In this document: positions 1-7,712 of the stretch, one piece after another
Layout of the letters: each line of letters opens with the position of its first letter
How positions within the stretch are numbered: position 1 is the stretch's first letter
Source: an uncultured Clostridia bacterium
Lineage (GTDB): Bacteria; Bacillota; Clostridia; Christensenellales; Aristaeellaceae
Length of the DNA stretch: 37,191 bases
Direction of reading: 5' to 3'
Assembly (NCBI GenBank): GCA_947624355.1
Contig: CANQKI010000013.1
Location: 1-37,191 of the forward strand
Program-made: the position numbers and the translations under genes
Notes under the pieces: model-generated
Databases searched by the model: none
Told to the model about the DNA's origin: nothing
The model's input: only the letters and a program-made list of their open reading frames with translations

Positions 1-91
1 GGGAACGTCATCCCGGTGTCCCGTCCTTTTCGCCCCTGTCCCCCTGATTATACCAGGATGCGGGAAAACAGGCAAGGGAGAAACGAAAAAA

Positions 92-146
92 TGTTACAAT
101 TTCTTTTCAATTATGTGTGGAAAATATGTTGGAAGTGTGCTATAAT
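92..146 (+). promoter_or_regulatory. Extended -10 promoter(s) for the thioredoxin-reductase-like operon
   Basis: A perfect TATAAT lies at 141-146 and is preceded by TG at 138-139, which makes an extended -10 element (TGC-TATAAT). The -35 region 17 bp upstream (118-123) is a poor match, as is common with extended -10 promoters. A second TGT-TACAAT occurs at 92-100. The distance from TATAAT to the chosen ATG at 205 leaves a leader of about 50 bases. Confidence 0.6.
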
Positions 147-204
147 CAGGATGAGGCTGGAAGGCGGACGCTTTCCGGAATGTTTTTCCGTGCGAGGATC
201 GTTT

Positions 205-1095
205 ATGACCTATGACGTATTGATTATCGGCGGCGGCCCGGCGGGATGCTCGGCGGCGCTGACGCTGCGGCAGCGGGGCAAGACGGTGCTGATGGCGGCC
301 GCCGACGCGGGCGCGCTGGCCAAGGCCCGGCGGGTGGATAATTATCCCGGCGCGGCCCATCAAAGCGGCGGCCAGCTCGCCGCCGCCATGCGGGCCCAGG
401 CGGCGGAGGCGGACGTGGAAATCCGGCAGGCCTCCGTGCAGCGGGTGCTGCCCATGGGCAAAAGTTTTTCCGCCATGATCGGCAGCGACATCGTTTCCTG
501 CCGGGGCGTGATTCTGGCCACCGGCGCGCCGCGGGGCGCATTGCTGCCCGGGGAAAGCGAATTGGTGGGCCAGGGCGTCAGCTACTGCGCCACCTGCGAC
601 GGCATGTTTTACAAAGGAAAGGATATGGCCGTTATCGGCGCGTTTCCGGAGGCCGTGGAAGAAGCCAATTTTCTTTCCACCCTGGGCCGGGTCACGTACT
701 TTGCCGAAATTCCCCACGATACCGCCGCCCTGAACGCTTCCATTGTCCAGATGAGCGAAACGCCCAAAGCCCTTGCCCGGCAGGAAGACAAAATCGCCCT
801 GCAAACGGACAAACAGACCCGCCTGTTTGACGGGGTGTTTATCCTGCGGCCGGTCATGGCCCTGTCCCAGCTGCTTCCCGAAGCGGAAGAGGAAAACGGA
901 CGCATGAAAACGGACGCGCAGGGCCAGACCAGCGTGCCCCTGGTCTTTGCGGCAGGGGACGCGGCGGGCCCGCCCTATCAGGCCGCCAAGGCCGCCGGGG
1001 AAGGCAACATCGCCGCCCTGGCCCTGTGCCGCCTGCTGGACGCCGAAAAAGCAAAAGAATCTGCCAAGGAGGAATTGCCCCATGAAAACACGTAA
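205..1095 (+). CDS. Thioredoxin-reductase-like flavoprotein, probably not NADPH-dependent (FFTR-like)
   Basis: This is a 296-residue pyridine-nucleotide-disulfide oxidoreductase of the low-molecular-weight thioredoxin reductase type. Visible are the N-terminal FAD motif GGGPAG (residues 9-14), the redox-active CATC (C128, C131) and the C-terminal FAD-binding stretch starting AAGDAAG. The ATG at 205 is preferred over the upstream open frame because GAGG sits 7 bases before it and the protein then begins directly with the Rossmann strand. The second nucleotide-binding loop, normally GGG(N/D)(S/T)A, reads GAFPEA (145-150), and the HRR motif that binds the NADPH phosphate is absent. Ferredoxin-dependent flavin thioredoxin reductases (FFTR) of clostridia lack these motifs, so ferredoxin or another donor is likely; this is inference. 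It heads an operon with two exported proteins, the next start codon lying inside this gene. Confidence 0.85.
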   Translation: MTYDVLIIGGGPAGCSAALTLRQRGKTVLMAAADAGALAKARRVDNYPGAAHQSGGQLAAAMRAQAAEADVEIRQASVQRVLPMGKSFSAMIGSDIVSCRGVILATGAPRGALLPGESELVGQGVSYCATCDGMFYKGKDMAVIGAFPEAVEEANFLSTLGRVTYFAEIPHDTAALNASIVQMSETPKALARQEDKIALQTDKQTRLFDGVFILRPVMALSQLLPEAEEENGRMKTDAQGQTSVPLVFAAGDAAGPPYQAAKAAGEGNIAALALCRLLDAEKAKESAKEELPHENT

Positions 1096-2170
1096 CGCCG
1101 CCGCCCTTATCCTGGCCCTGTGCCTGATCTTCTGCCAGGTTTCCCCCGCCGCCGCCGCGCCCATGCGGGATGTGCAGCAGGCCGACGTGCTTTTGCAGGA
1201 CGCGGGCCTCACTTCCCTGCTGGAAACGGTGCTGGGCGGTGCGGTGCTGCAGAACGTAAACGCGCTGGAAGCAGGCGCGGTGCCCGGCCAGGCCCTGGCC
1301 GAAAGCGCTCTGGCCCTTGGCATTGCCCACCTGGCCCTGCCCTATACGGAGGAGGTGTGGCAGGGGCAATCCCCCCTCAGCCTCACTTCGGCCGCCGCCA
1401 TGCTGGATATGCTCTTCACCACCGGCGGTATTACCTTTGCGCAGGAAATCACCTGCCCGGGCGTCACCAAGTCGGACGCCGGGCTGACCTTTGATTTTTC
1501 CGCCCTGGAAAGCATTCCCAACGTGGGCGTGTACGCATACGCCGCTCAGGATCAGGACGGGGAGGCCGTTATCGTCCTGTGCGATCTGTACACCTATTTC
1601 GGCGATTTCGGCTCCAGCGCCGAACTGCTGCCCGAGGACGCCATGACCTGGCTCTGCAATGCCCGCGTTTCCCTGCGGCGCGCCCCGGAAGCCGGGTTCG
1701 GCTACACGGTGAACGGGTTTGAACTCTCCGATCCGTACATGGACGGCCAGCTTTCCACCTGGGAGCAAATCGAAAATACCGAATTTGAATATTCGCTGAA
1801 TCTGCCCGCGGCCATCCTGGGCCTGGCGGACGAAACGCCACGCTGCATGGTGTGGCAGAGCGCCGAAGGCGACGCCACGCTGACCGTGGAGGCCTTCGAC
1901 CAGACGGGAGAAACCTGGGAATCCGCCTTCAATTCCGCCCTGGACGAATTCAGGCAGCAGCACCAGAGCGAGACCGTGACGGAGGAAATGGATTTTGCCC
2001 GCTTCACCGCCGTGGGGGACGGGCTGTACATCCTGTGCGTCGTGCCCGCGGAAATGAACTGGTCGTACCGGATCACGCTGGAATTCCCTCCGGAACGCCA
2101 GGCGGAATATATGCTGTACGCCGAGTTCATCCGCAATTCTTTCCAGCCCTGGGGGGCGTCCAATGGCTAA
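1082..2170 (+). CDS. Exported protein of unknown function, 362 aa
   Basis: The start ATG at 1082 has AAGGAGGA at 1066-1073 and overlaps the end of the flavoprotein gene by 14 bases, so the two are probably translationally coupled. The N-terminus is a classical signal peptide: charged MKTR, a hydrophobic core, then an Ala-rich site (AAAA before PMRD, about residue 23-26). No lipobox cysteine follows it. The mature protein is acidic and has few cysteines. I do not recognise a domain. The last third, with WQSAEGDATLTVEAF and a TAVGDGLYILCVV strand, looks like a beta-rich ligand or sensor fold, but that is only an impression. The operon position suggests an extracytoplasmic role linked to the flavoprotein and to the next membrane-anchored gene. 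Confidence 0.8.
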   Translation: MKTRNAAALILALCLIFCQVSPAAAAPMRDVQQADVLLQDAGLTSLLETVLGGAVLQNVNALEAGAVPGQALAESALALGIAHLALPYTEEVWQGQSPLSLTSAAAMLDMLFTTGGITFAQEITCPGVTKSDAGLTFDFSALESIPNVGVYAYAAQDQDGEAVIVLCDLYTYFGDFGSSAELLPEDAMTWLCNARVSLRRAPEAGFGYTVNGFELSDPYMDGQLSTWEQIENTEFEYSLNLPAAILGLADETPRCMVWQSAEGDATLTVEAFDQTGETWESAFNSALDEFRQQHQSETVTEEMDFARFTAVGDGLYILCVVPAEMNWSYRITLEFPPERQAEYMLYAEFIRNSFQPWGASNG

Positions 2171-3011
2171 AGAAAAAAAGCGCCTCCTGGCAGCGCTGGC
2201 AATCCTGCTGGCGGCCGTTGTGCTGACCGCCGTTTTCGTTCACGGCCTGAACCGGTCCGGCGATTCCGAAGAGACGGAAGCGCCGCAGGCAGCGGAAACG
2301 TCGGCGCCCACCGCTCCCATTCAGGCGGCGTCCACTTCCCTTCCGCCGGAGGACGGATACAGCGTCTCCAGCCAGGCCGGGGAAATGTATTTCCCGGACG
2401 AGGAAAACTGGACGTATCATTTCACCTACGCCTACCCCCATATCGACGCGGACGATTCCGCCGCCATCCTCATCAACGAAACCTTCGACGAGGTGCTGAA
2501 CGAATGGGCGGCCCTGTACCTGCCCATGTTCGCCGACGCGCCCGACATGATCGGCGAAGGAAAGAACGAGGTAATCCACGGTTTTTCCGTCACCTGCAAC
2601 AACGGCCGCTTCTTTTCCGTGCTGCTGACCCGCTCCCAGCCCCAGGACGGCAAGACCGTCCTGTCCCTGGAACCGCTGGTGTTTGACGTGAGCGGCGAAT
2701 ATCCCGGCGAAACGCTGACGCTGCGGGGCGTGGTGATGGTGGGCGAATCCTCCGGCCAGCTGTCGGACGCGGTGCTGCCCGTCATCTGGCAGGAATTCCA
2801 AAAACTGCAGGAAAGCGGCGTCGCCCGGGCGGACGTGACGGAGGAACAGTTCTGCGAGGAATTTTCCCCCATGGAAAATTTTTACGCCGATGAAGACAAC
2901 AACGCGGTGTTCTACATCCCGCCCATGCTGCTGACAGAGCCCACTTTCAATCCTCCTTCTTTCACTTTTTCTCCCGCCGAGCTGGAAGCCCTGCTTGGTT
3001 CGGAAGAATAA
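2163..3011 (+). CDS. Membrane-anchored RsiV/DUF3298-like protein, 282 aa
   Basis: The gene begins with ATG inside the last codons of the previous one (8-base overlap). The short basic start MAKEKKR is followed by one hydrophobic segment (about residues 8-27), then a Ser/Thr/Pro/Ala-rich linker (about 32-60) and an extracellular domain. A helix like NETFDEVLNEWA, a central strand pattern FSVTCNNGRFFSVLLTR and a terminal part with VFYIPP...FNPPSFTFSPAEL match the layout of DUF4163/DUF3298 domains, which occur in RsiV-type anti-sigma factors and PdaC-type envelope proteins. No cytoplasmic anti-sigma region is present, because only seven residues precede the membrane span. The function is therefore an envelope sensor or binding domain rather than an anti-sigma factor. 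It is the last gene of the three-gene operon, and a terminator follows directly. Confidence 0.75.
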   Translation: MAKEKKRLLAALAILLAAVVLTAVFVHGLNRSGDSEETEAPQAAETSAPTAPIQAASTSLPPEDGYSVSSQAGEMYFPDEENWTYHFTYAYPHIDADDSAAILINETFDEVLNEWAALYLPMFADAPDMIGEGKNEVIHGFSVTCNNGRFFSVLLTRSQPQDGKTVLSLEPLVFDVSGEYPGETLTLRGVVMVGESSGQLSDAVLPVIWQEFQKLQESGVARADVTEEQFCEEFSPMENFYADEDNNAVFYIPPMLLTEPTFNPPSFTFSPAELEALLGSEE

Positions 3012-3015
3012 TCCC

Positions 3016-3062
3016 ACAAAAAATCGCGGCGCATTTCCAAACCGGAATGCGCCGCTTCTTTA
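3016..3062. terminator. Bidirectional intrinsic terminator between convergent genes
   Basis: The arms GCGGCGCATTTCC (3026-3038) and GGAATGCGCCGC (3044-3055) form a strong stem with one extra T. TTCTTTA follows on the + side, and an A-run (3017-3023) supplies the U-tract for the - strand. It serves the operon ending at 3011 and the Dabb gene ending at 3067. Confidence 0.8.
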
Positions 3063-3066
3063 CGCC

Positions 3067-3357
3067 TTACAGCGTCTCGCAGTCGAAAATGGCCTTGGAT
3101 TGCAGCAGAAGGCCGTATTTCTCCTTCCATGCGTGGTGCACCGGCGACGCGTCCCAGGCGGGCAGGGCGTCCCGGGCCATATCCACCACGACCATGAGAT
3201 CATACCGGTTTTCCCGGTCCACGCAGTTTTCGATCACCCTGGCCCCATTGACGCCGGGAATCTCCGCCGCCCGGGCGAACAGGGCGGCAATTTCGGGGGT
3301 CAGCGCTTTTTTGTCCTGCACTTCGGGGCCGAATTTGGCCACAATGCAATGCTTCAT
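3067..3357 (-). CDS. Dabb (stress-responsive alpha/beta barrel) domain protein, 96 aa
   Basis: This is a small single-domain protein with the ferredoxin-like Dabb pattern: an N-terminal strand MKHCIVAKFG, a helix with EIAALFARAAEIPGV, a second strand YDLMVVVDM, and the late motif SPVHHAWKEKY in which the conserved histidine of the family appears. Family members form dimeric barrels; some are stress-induced and others are small enzymes or binding proteins. Length fits the family (about 95-100). ATG at 3357 is preceded by AAGGAGG on the minus strand. It has its own promoter and is not in an operon. The substrate cannot be told from the sequence. Confidence 0.85.
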   Translation of the reverse strand: MKHCIVAKFGPEVQDKKALTPEIAALFARAAEIPGVNGARVIENCVDRENRYDLMVVVDMARDALPAWDASPVHHAWKEKYGLLLQSKAIFDCETL

Positions 3358-3380
3358 CCGGAATGCGCCTCCTTTTCCCC

Positions 3381-3409
3381 ACTATAGCAGGATTCCGGCC
3401 AAAACGCAA
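3381..3409 (-). promoter_or_regulatory. Sigma-A promoter of the Dabb gene
   Basis: Read on the minus strand: TTGCGT (3409-3404), a 17 bp spacer, then TATAGT (3386-3381) preceded by TG in the extended -10 position. The ATG is 23 bases beyond the -10. Confidence 0.7.
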
Positions 3410-3499
3410 GAATAACAGCATGTACAAAAAAATTTTCCCGCGGCGGCCTATAAAATGTCCCGCCGCTTCGTCTATATTGTCGAAGGGAGGTGCAACGCC

Positions 3500-4015
3500 A
3501 TGGAGGTTGTCGAGGGCCCCGATGACACCCGTGAAGAACTGTTTGAAGCCCTGGTTAAGCAGTATCAGGGCTTGCTGCTGAAAATGTGCTATGTCTGGCT
3601 CTGCGATTTTGACCAGGCCCGGGACGCGGTGCAGGAAACCTTTCTCAAGGCCTACCGTTCCCGGGAAATCCTGAATCATGCGGACAGCGAAAAGGCCTGG
3701 CTCCTCACCGTGGCCCGGAACACCTGCCGGGATATGAAGCGCTCCGCCTGGTGGCGGCACACGGATAGGCGGCTGACCCCGGACGATCTGCCCGAGGCCG
3801 CCGCCCCCGCCGCCCAGCGGGACCTGGATCTGACCGCGGCCATCCTGGCCCTGCCGGACAAGCTCAAGGACGTCATCCTGCTCTATTACTACGAAAACTT
3901 ATCGGTTACGGAAATCGCGCAGATTCTGAATATCGCGCAGCCTTCCGTATCCAACCGCCTGACACGCGCGCGGCTCCGGCTGCGGGCCATTCTGGAAAAG
4001 GGGGAAGAAGCATGA
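3500..4015 (+). CDS. ECF-type RNA polymerase sigma factor, 171 aa
   Basis: Region 2 spans about residues 15-85, with the core-binding pattern DFDQARDAVQETFLKAYR and the tryptophan/arginine-rich WLLTVARNTCRDMKR. Region 4 spans about 110-165, with LPDKLKDVILLYYYENLSVTEIAQIL and the recognition helix PSVSNRLTRARLRLR. The start is set at ATG 3500 (MEVVEG) because GAAGGGAGGTG precedes it by 8 bases; the 15 extra codons upstream in the same frame have no such site. The stop overlaps the ATG of the next gene (ATGA), the usual arrangement for a sigma factor and its membrane-bound regulator. Such sigma factors commonly control their own operon, but I could not identify a convincing ECF promoter upstream. 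Confidence 0.9.
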   Translation: MEVVEGPDDTREELFEALVKQYQGLLLKMCYVWLCDFDQARDAVQETFLKAYRSREILNHADSEKAWLLTVARNTCRDMKRSAWWRHTDRRLTPDDLPEAAAPAAQRDLDLTAAILALPDKLKDVILLYYYENLSVTEIAQILNIAQPSVSNRLTRARLRLRAILEKGEEA

Positions 4016-5820
4016 CGGATCAGGAAATCCGCGAAAAGGTAAAGCACGCATTGGACACTTCGCTTTCCGGCCTGCCCGCCGATCCCTTTCTGGCCCGTCG
4101 CGTGATCAACACGGCGGAGGCACAGCCGGAGGGAAAAGGAGAAAAGAAAGTGATCCGTAAATTATCCATAGGCCTGATTCTGGCGCTGGTGCTGGTGATG
4201 GTATCCACCACCGCCCTGGCCCTGACCAACTGGGACTCCATCCGTACCTATTTTGAATCCGTCCGCGCCATGGCTTCCTCCGGGGAGCTGGACCGCTGGT
4301 CGGACGAAGACAAGCTGAAGCTCTTTGACGCCATGCACGCCGCCGGGCTGACCGACGAAAACGACGAACGGGTGATTACCGCCGCCAACACCGCCCTGCC
4401 CCTGGAAGAACGCGCCCAGGCGGCGGACGCTTTCATCAGCGAACGGTACGGGGCCGATTATTTCAACAGCCACACCATCGAGGAAATCGAGTTCCCCGAG
4501 GAAAACCGCACGGAGGAAGAGCAAAAGGAATTTGACGCGTGGGACGAGGCTTACCGCGCCGCCGAAAACGAGGCCGCGAAGGAAAACCCCCTCATGCAGG
4601 AAACCGAAATCTATAAGCACGCCGTAAGCTTCCTGACCGAAGAGGGTTACTTCCCGCCCGAGCTCATCCGCCAGGCGGAAATCACCGGGGAATTTTCCGA
4701 AACCGGGGCCGACGTGCCGGGCGGGCACGCGGCCGACGTCTGGATCGTCACCATGTCCATTGACAAGGAAACGTATCTGGCCGGCATGCGCAGCATGAAC
4801 GCAAAGCTCATGGAGGAAGGAAAATACGATGGCACCGACAGCGTGTTCGATTACGGCGCGTATGAGAAGGACGGCAAGCGCTGCTTTACGTTCTATCTGG
4901 ATAAGTATGGCAACTATCTGGGGGCCTATGATCAAAACGCTGCCGAGGTGACCGAGGAAAAGGCGACGGAACTGGCCTATGAGGCCATGCGCGTCCGCCT
5001 GGGCAAAAGCAAAGAAGATCTGGCCAAATACACTCTCAAAGTGGGCTCCGGCGAAAGCGGCGATTGGGATCAGGCCCTGGGCATGTTCCGGGCGGATTAT
5101 TATTTCAGCTGGAAGGACGGCGATGCGACGAAATTCTTTGTGGAAATTGACGCCAAGACGGGGACCATCCTTGAGGTCATTGACTGGGAAGAATCCGAAC
5201 GGATGCGGGAACAGGGATTTGCCTGGCGGGATGAACTGAGGGAGGTTTACGGCAAGGCGGGGCTGATCTGCACAAACCCCTACGATCACGAAAGATACGG
5301 CCTTTACGACGAAAACGGCAATTACTTCTGGGATTGGTCCCTGGAAAAGCGGGCGGCTTTCTCCCAAAGCGCCATTCCCCTCTTTGAACAGTTCAAGCTG
5401 GATCATCCCGGGCTGGAACAGTATCTGCAGGACGTGGCGGCAGGAAAATATGCGTTTAGCGTGTACGACAACATTTTCATCGTTACGGATCATGTGTACG
5501 GCCTGCCTGATGAAAAAGCCATCTCCCAGGAGGAAGCCTTCCGGATTGCGTACGACGAGGCCCTTCGCCAGGGCGCCCGGGCCAGCGACCTGGCGGACAA
5601 CACCGCCCGGGGTGCGCATACGTTCTATTACGACGTGACCGACCCGGAGCATCCCCTTTGGAAGGTGCACATCAACCTCCTCTTTGGAGACAGCGACGGC
5701 AGCCATGTGCTCCTGCCAACCGACCCTGAGGGTTACTTTGTCAAAATCGACGCCTATACGGGCGAAATCGTGGAGGTCATTACCCGCACCGTGGATACGC
5801 CTATGCGGGATCTGGTCTGA
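4012..5820 (+). CDS. Membrane-anchored probable anti-sigma partner with two PepSY-like repeats, 602 aa
   Basis: About 50 cytoplasmic residues (MTDQEIREKVKHALD...) are followed by one membrane span (about 51-71) and a long, acidic extracellular part of some 530 residues. The short N-terminal region and the four-base overlap with the sigma gene fit an anti-sigma factor, although no zinc-binding HxxxCxxC motif is present. Two PepSY-like units occur in the outer part: about residues 311-393, ending FFVEIDAKTGTILEVIDW, and about 502-596, ending YFVKIDAYTGEIVEVITR. PepSY domains are often inhibitory or sensory and sit next to proteases or cell-wall enzymes. The region 80-300 is rich in E, D and A and I recognise nothing in it. 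Release of the sigma factor after ligand binding or proteolysis is a reasonable but unproven model. The stop codon is followed within five bases by a hairpin-array element. Confidence 0.75.
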   Translation: MTDQEIREKVKHALDTSLSGLPADPFLARRVINTAEAQPEGKGEKKVIRKLSIGLILALVLVMVSTTALALTNWDSIRTYFESVRAMASSGELDRWSDEDKLKLFDAMHAAGLTDENDERVITAANTALPLEERAQAADAFISERYGADYFNSHTIEEIEFPEENRTEEEQKEFDAWDEAYRAAENEAAKENPLMQETEIYKHAVSFLTEEGYFPPELIRQAEITGEFSETGADVPGGHAADVWIVTMSIDKETYLAGMRSMNAKLMEEGKYDGTDSVFDYGAYEKDGKRCFTFYLDKYGNYLGAYDQNAAEVTEEKATELAYEAMRVRLGKSKEDLAKYTLKVGSGESGDWDQALGMFRADYYFSWKDGDATKFFVEIDAKTGTILEVIDWEESERMREQGFAWRDELREVYGKAGLICTNPYDHERYGLYDENGNYFWDWSLEKRAAFSQSAIPLFEQFKLDHPGLEQYLQDVAAGKYAFSVYDNIFIVTDHVYGLPDEKAISQEEAFRIAYDEALRQGARASDLADNTARGAHTFYYDVTDPEHPLWKVHINLLFGDSDGSHVLLPTDPEGYFVKIDAYTGEIVEVITRTVDTPMRDLV

Positions 5821-5825
5821 CCCCC

Positions 5826-6058
5826 GTGTGTCGAAAACAAGTTTTCGACACACGAGCGAGGCAAGAACGCAAAAGCGTTCTTGCCTCGACTCCATCATTT
5901 TCCTGTGATGCTTCGCATCACGGCCGGAAAATGATATAGGAAGGAGTCATTCTGACTCCTCCTCCCGCCGGCAAAGCCGGCGGTGCGGATTGAAAATGAA
6001 GGGGCTGCGGCCCCTTCATGCATCCCTAAGGATTAGATGTGGTTTTTTTGACAATCTG
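5826..6058 (+). repeat. Hairpin-array element, copy 1 (strand given = sense of the gene it follows)
   Basis: Six successive hairpins fill the space between two convergent genes. H1 is 5826-5838/5841-5853 (13 bp). H2 is 5857-5870/5875-5888 (14 bp, AAAA loop). H3 is 5894-5903/5926-5935 with an inner stem 5905-5911/5915-5921. H4 is 5943-5949/5953-5959. H5 is CCGCCGGC/GCCGGCGG (5965-5983). H6 is TGAAGGGGC/GCCCCTTCA (5997-6018). A spacer with CATCCC and a run of seven T (6043-6049), then ACAATCTG, close the element. The same order of modules recurs at 7835-8035 and 35179-35419. No gene is present here. The T-run after H6 may end transcription of the sigma operon. Confidence 0.85.
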
Positions 6059-6067
6059 CCAACGGAT

Positions 6068-7633
6068 TCAATTGATTTTCGTGCCGCAATTGGGGCAGAA
6101 ATTCACGGTGTTTCCTTCCGGAACGACATATCCGCAATTGGGGCAGGACTGGGCTTTGGGCGCTTCCGGACGGGCGGTGCCGCAATTGGGACAGAAATTG
6201 GATGCAACGCCCTCCAGGCCGCAGGAGGGGCAGGTCCAGCTGGCGTCGTTCTCCTCAGCAGGCGCGACGGGAACGTCGGGCGCTGCCGCGGCGGCAGTGT
6301 CATCGGACACAGCGATCTGGTAAACGATATACTGCCGGTCCGCATTACGGGCCAGGATCACCGTGCCGTCGGCGGACACCTCCACATCGTACATATAGCG
6401 GATCGAACTGCTGAAGGGAACCAATTCGTTGCCGAAGAGATCGACCACGCCGATTTCGCCGTCAGCATTCTGCGCAACGAAGCAGCGCGCAGCAGTACCA
6501 TAATTTATCTGCACATCGGCATAATGCTCGGGCAGCTCGCCAATCGCGCCGCTGAGCACAACCACGCCGCCCATCAGATCCTTCAAAGTGGCAAACGGGC
6601 CCCGCACGGAAGCGGCGCTGTACGCATACACGGGAGGGCAGGTCAACTCGCCCCGGGTATTATAGAAAGCAATTTTGCCGTCCTGGCTGACGGCCTGATA
6701 CCCGCCGGGAAAAGCGGTGTCGTAAGCGCTTATCTCGTCACATACGCAGGGAATCACCGTATTTCCCTGCATATCGATGATACCGTATTTTTTATCCATC
6801 CGGACCTTGACGTAATCATTGTTGATAATGCTGCAGGAATCATACGGCTGCTGGGCGGCGAAGAGCAGGTTTCCCTGAAGATCATAGAAAAAGTTGTTCT
6901 TTTCAAAGACGCTGGTTTCCACTTCCTCCTTCGTCAGGGTGCAGCCCGGCGCAAAGGCCACCTGGCCGGTGCCGCAGTGGACGTTGTTGTAGTCATATTC
7001 GCTTGAAGTGCGTTCGGAAAGCACCCGCACCGAAAAATCCGGGCTGAAAACCTTTGTATTATCGGTTCCGTTGCTGGAACGCATGAGCAGATAGCTGCCC
7101 CTGACGCTGCAATAGTAATTGTTTGTGTATTCGCTGCGGGCCAGGGTGCCCACCTTCGTTCCGTTATAGTAAAAATCCGTGGAATCGATGATGTAGTACG
7201 TTTTTGTATTTGTGTTGTAATTGGTGGAATAGAAATCGTTATAATCTTCCGTTCCGGTCGGCATGAGGCGGTATCCCACCAGCCAGTTCGTATTTTCCGA
7301 ATCCAGGTACTCCGTATGATCGTATTCACAGGGAACGAGAATCTGGCCCGTCCCGGCGTCAATCATGCCGTCTTTGCCGTTCTGAGTAACCCTGCATACG
7401 TCCCCTCTGACTGTCAAATCCTGATATACATCGGAAAGAACGTTGCCGTTCCTGTCAACGAGATAATACCCCGATGAATCGCTGACGACAATGTTCCCGG
7501 TTGATTCGACCATCTGCGCATATTTCCAATCATGCGCTGCGGTGCTGATGAGAGAATCGGCAGCGGCGGGCTGGACCGTGACAGCCATCAAAAGGCTTAG
7601 AACAGCGATGCATGCAAACAGTTTTTTCATCAT
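6068..7633 (-). CDS. Secreted WG-repeat protein with two C-terminal zinc ribbons, 521 aa
   Basis: The protein starts MMKKLFACIAVLSLLMAVTV and has a signal peptide cut near AAAD (about residue 25). The body contains WG/KWG-type repeats, each a short beta hairpin of the form G(x)IDxxGxxVxP: examples are GYYLVDRNGNVLS near the N-terminus, KYGIIDMQGNTVIP in the middle and EIGVVDLFGNELVP later. The tail (465-521) carries eight cysteines in two CPxC...CPNC ribbons (C468, C471, C481, C484; C497, C500, C513, C516). Zinc ribbons are normally cytoplasmic, so their presence on a protein with a signal peptide is odd. ATG at 7633 follows AAAGGAG by 8-9 bases. The coding sequence is visibly richer in A/T and in Asn/Tyr/Thr than its neighbours, which could indicate transfer. 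It stands alone with its own promoter. Confidence 0.85.
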   Translation of the reverse strand: MMKKLFACIAVLSLLMAVTVQPAAADSLISTAAHDWKYAQMVESTGNIVVSDSSGYYLVDRNGNVLSDVYQDLTVRGDVCRVTQNGKDGMIDAGTGQILVPCEYDHTEYLDSENTNWLVGYRLMPTGTEDYNDFYSTNYNTNTKTYYIIDSTDFYYNGTKVGTLARSEYTNNYYCSVRGSYLLMRSSNGTDNTKVFSPDFSVRVLSERTSSEYDYNNVHCGTGQVAFAPGCTLTKEEVETSVFEKNNFFYDLQGNLLFAAQQPYDSCSIINNDYVKVRMDKKYGIIDMQGNTVIPCVCDEISAYDTAFPGGYQAVSQDGKIAFYNTRGELTCPPVYAYSAASVRGPFATLKDLMGGVVVLSGAIGELPEHYADVQINYGTAARCFVAQNADGEIGVVDLFGNELVPFSSSIRYMYDVEVSADGTVILARNADRQYIVYQIAVSDDTAAAAAPDVPVAPAEENDASWTCPSCGLEGVASNFCPNCGTARPEAPKAQSCPNCGYVVPEGNTVNFCPNCGTKIN

Positions 7634-7670
7634 TTATTCTTCTCCTTTCCCCTGGGCACACCGTTATTTT

Positions 7671-7708
7671 CCGTATGGATCATTCCCGTAAATACGGTTT
7701 GTATACGG
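7671..7708. promoter_or_regulatory. Nested inverted repeat downstream of the WG-gene promoter (candidate operator)
   Basis: The outer arms CCGTAT (7671-7676) and ATACGG (7703-7708) enclose an inner palindrome CCGTAAATACGG (7686-7697). The block starts at about the predicted transcription start of the WG-repeat gene, so it could be an operator or a hairpin in the 5' leader. Confidence 0.4.
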
Positions 7709-7712
7709 ATTA

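Noticed and set aside
5826-6058. CRISPR array
   Set aside because: The repeated units are different hairpins in series, not identical direct repeats separated by unique spacers, and no cas gene is present.
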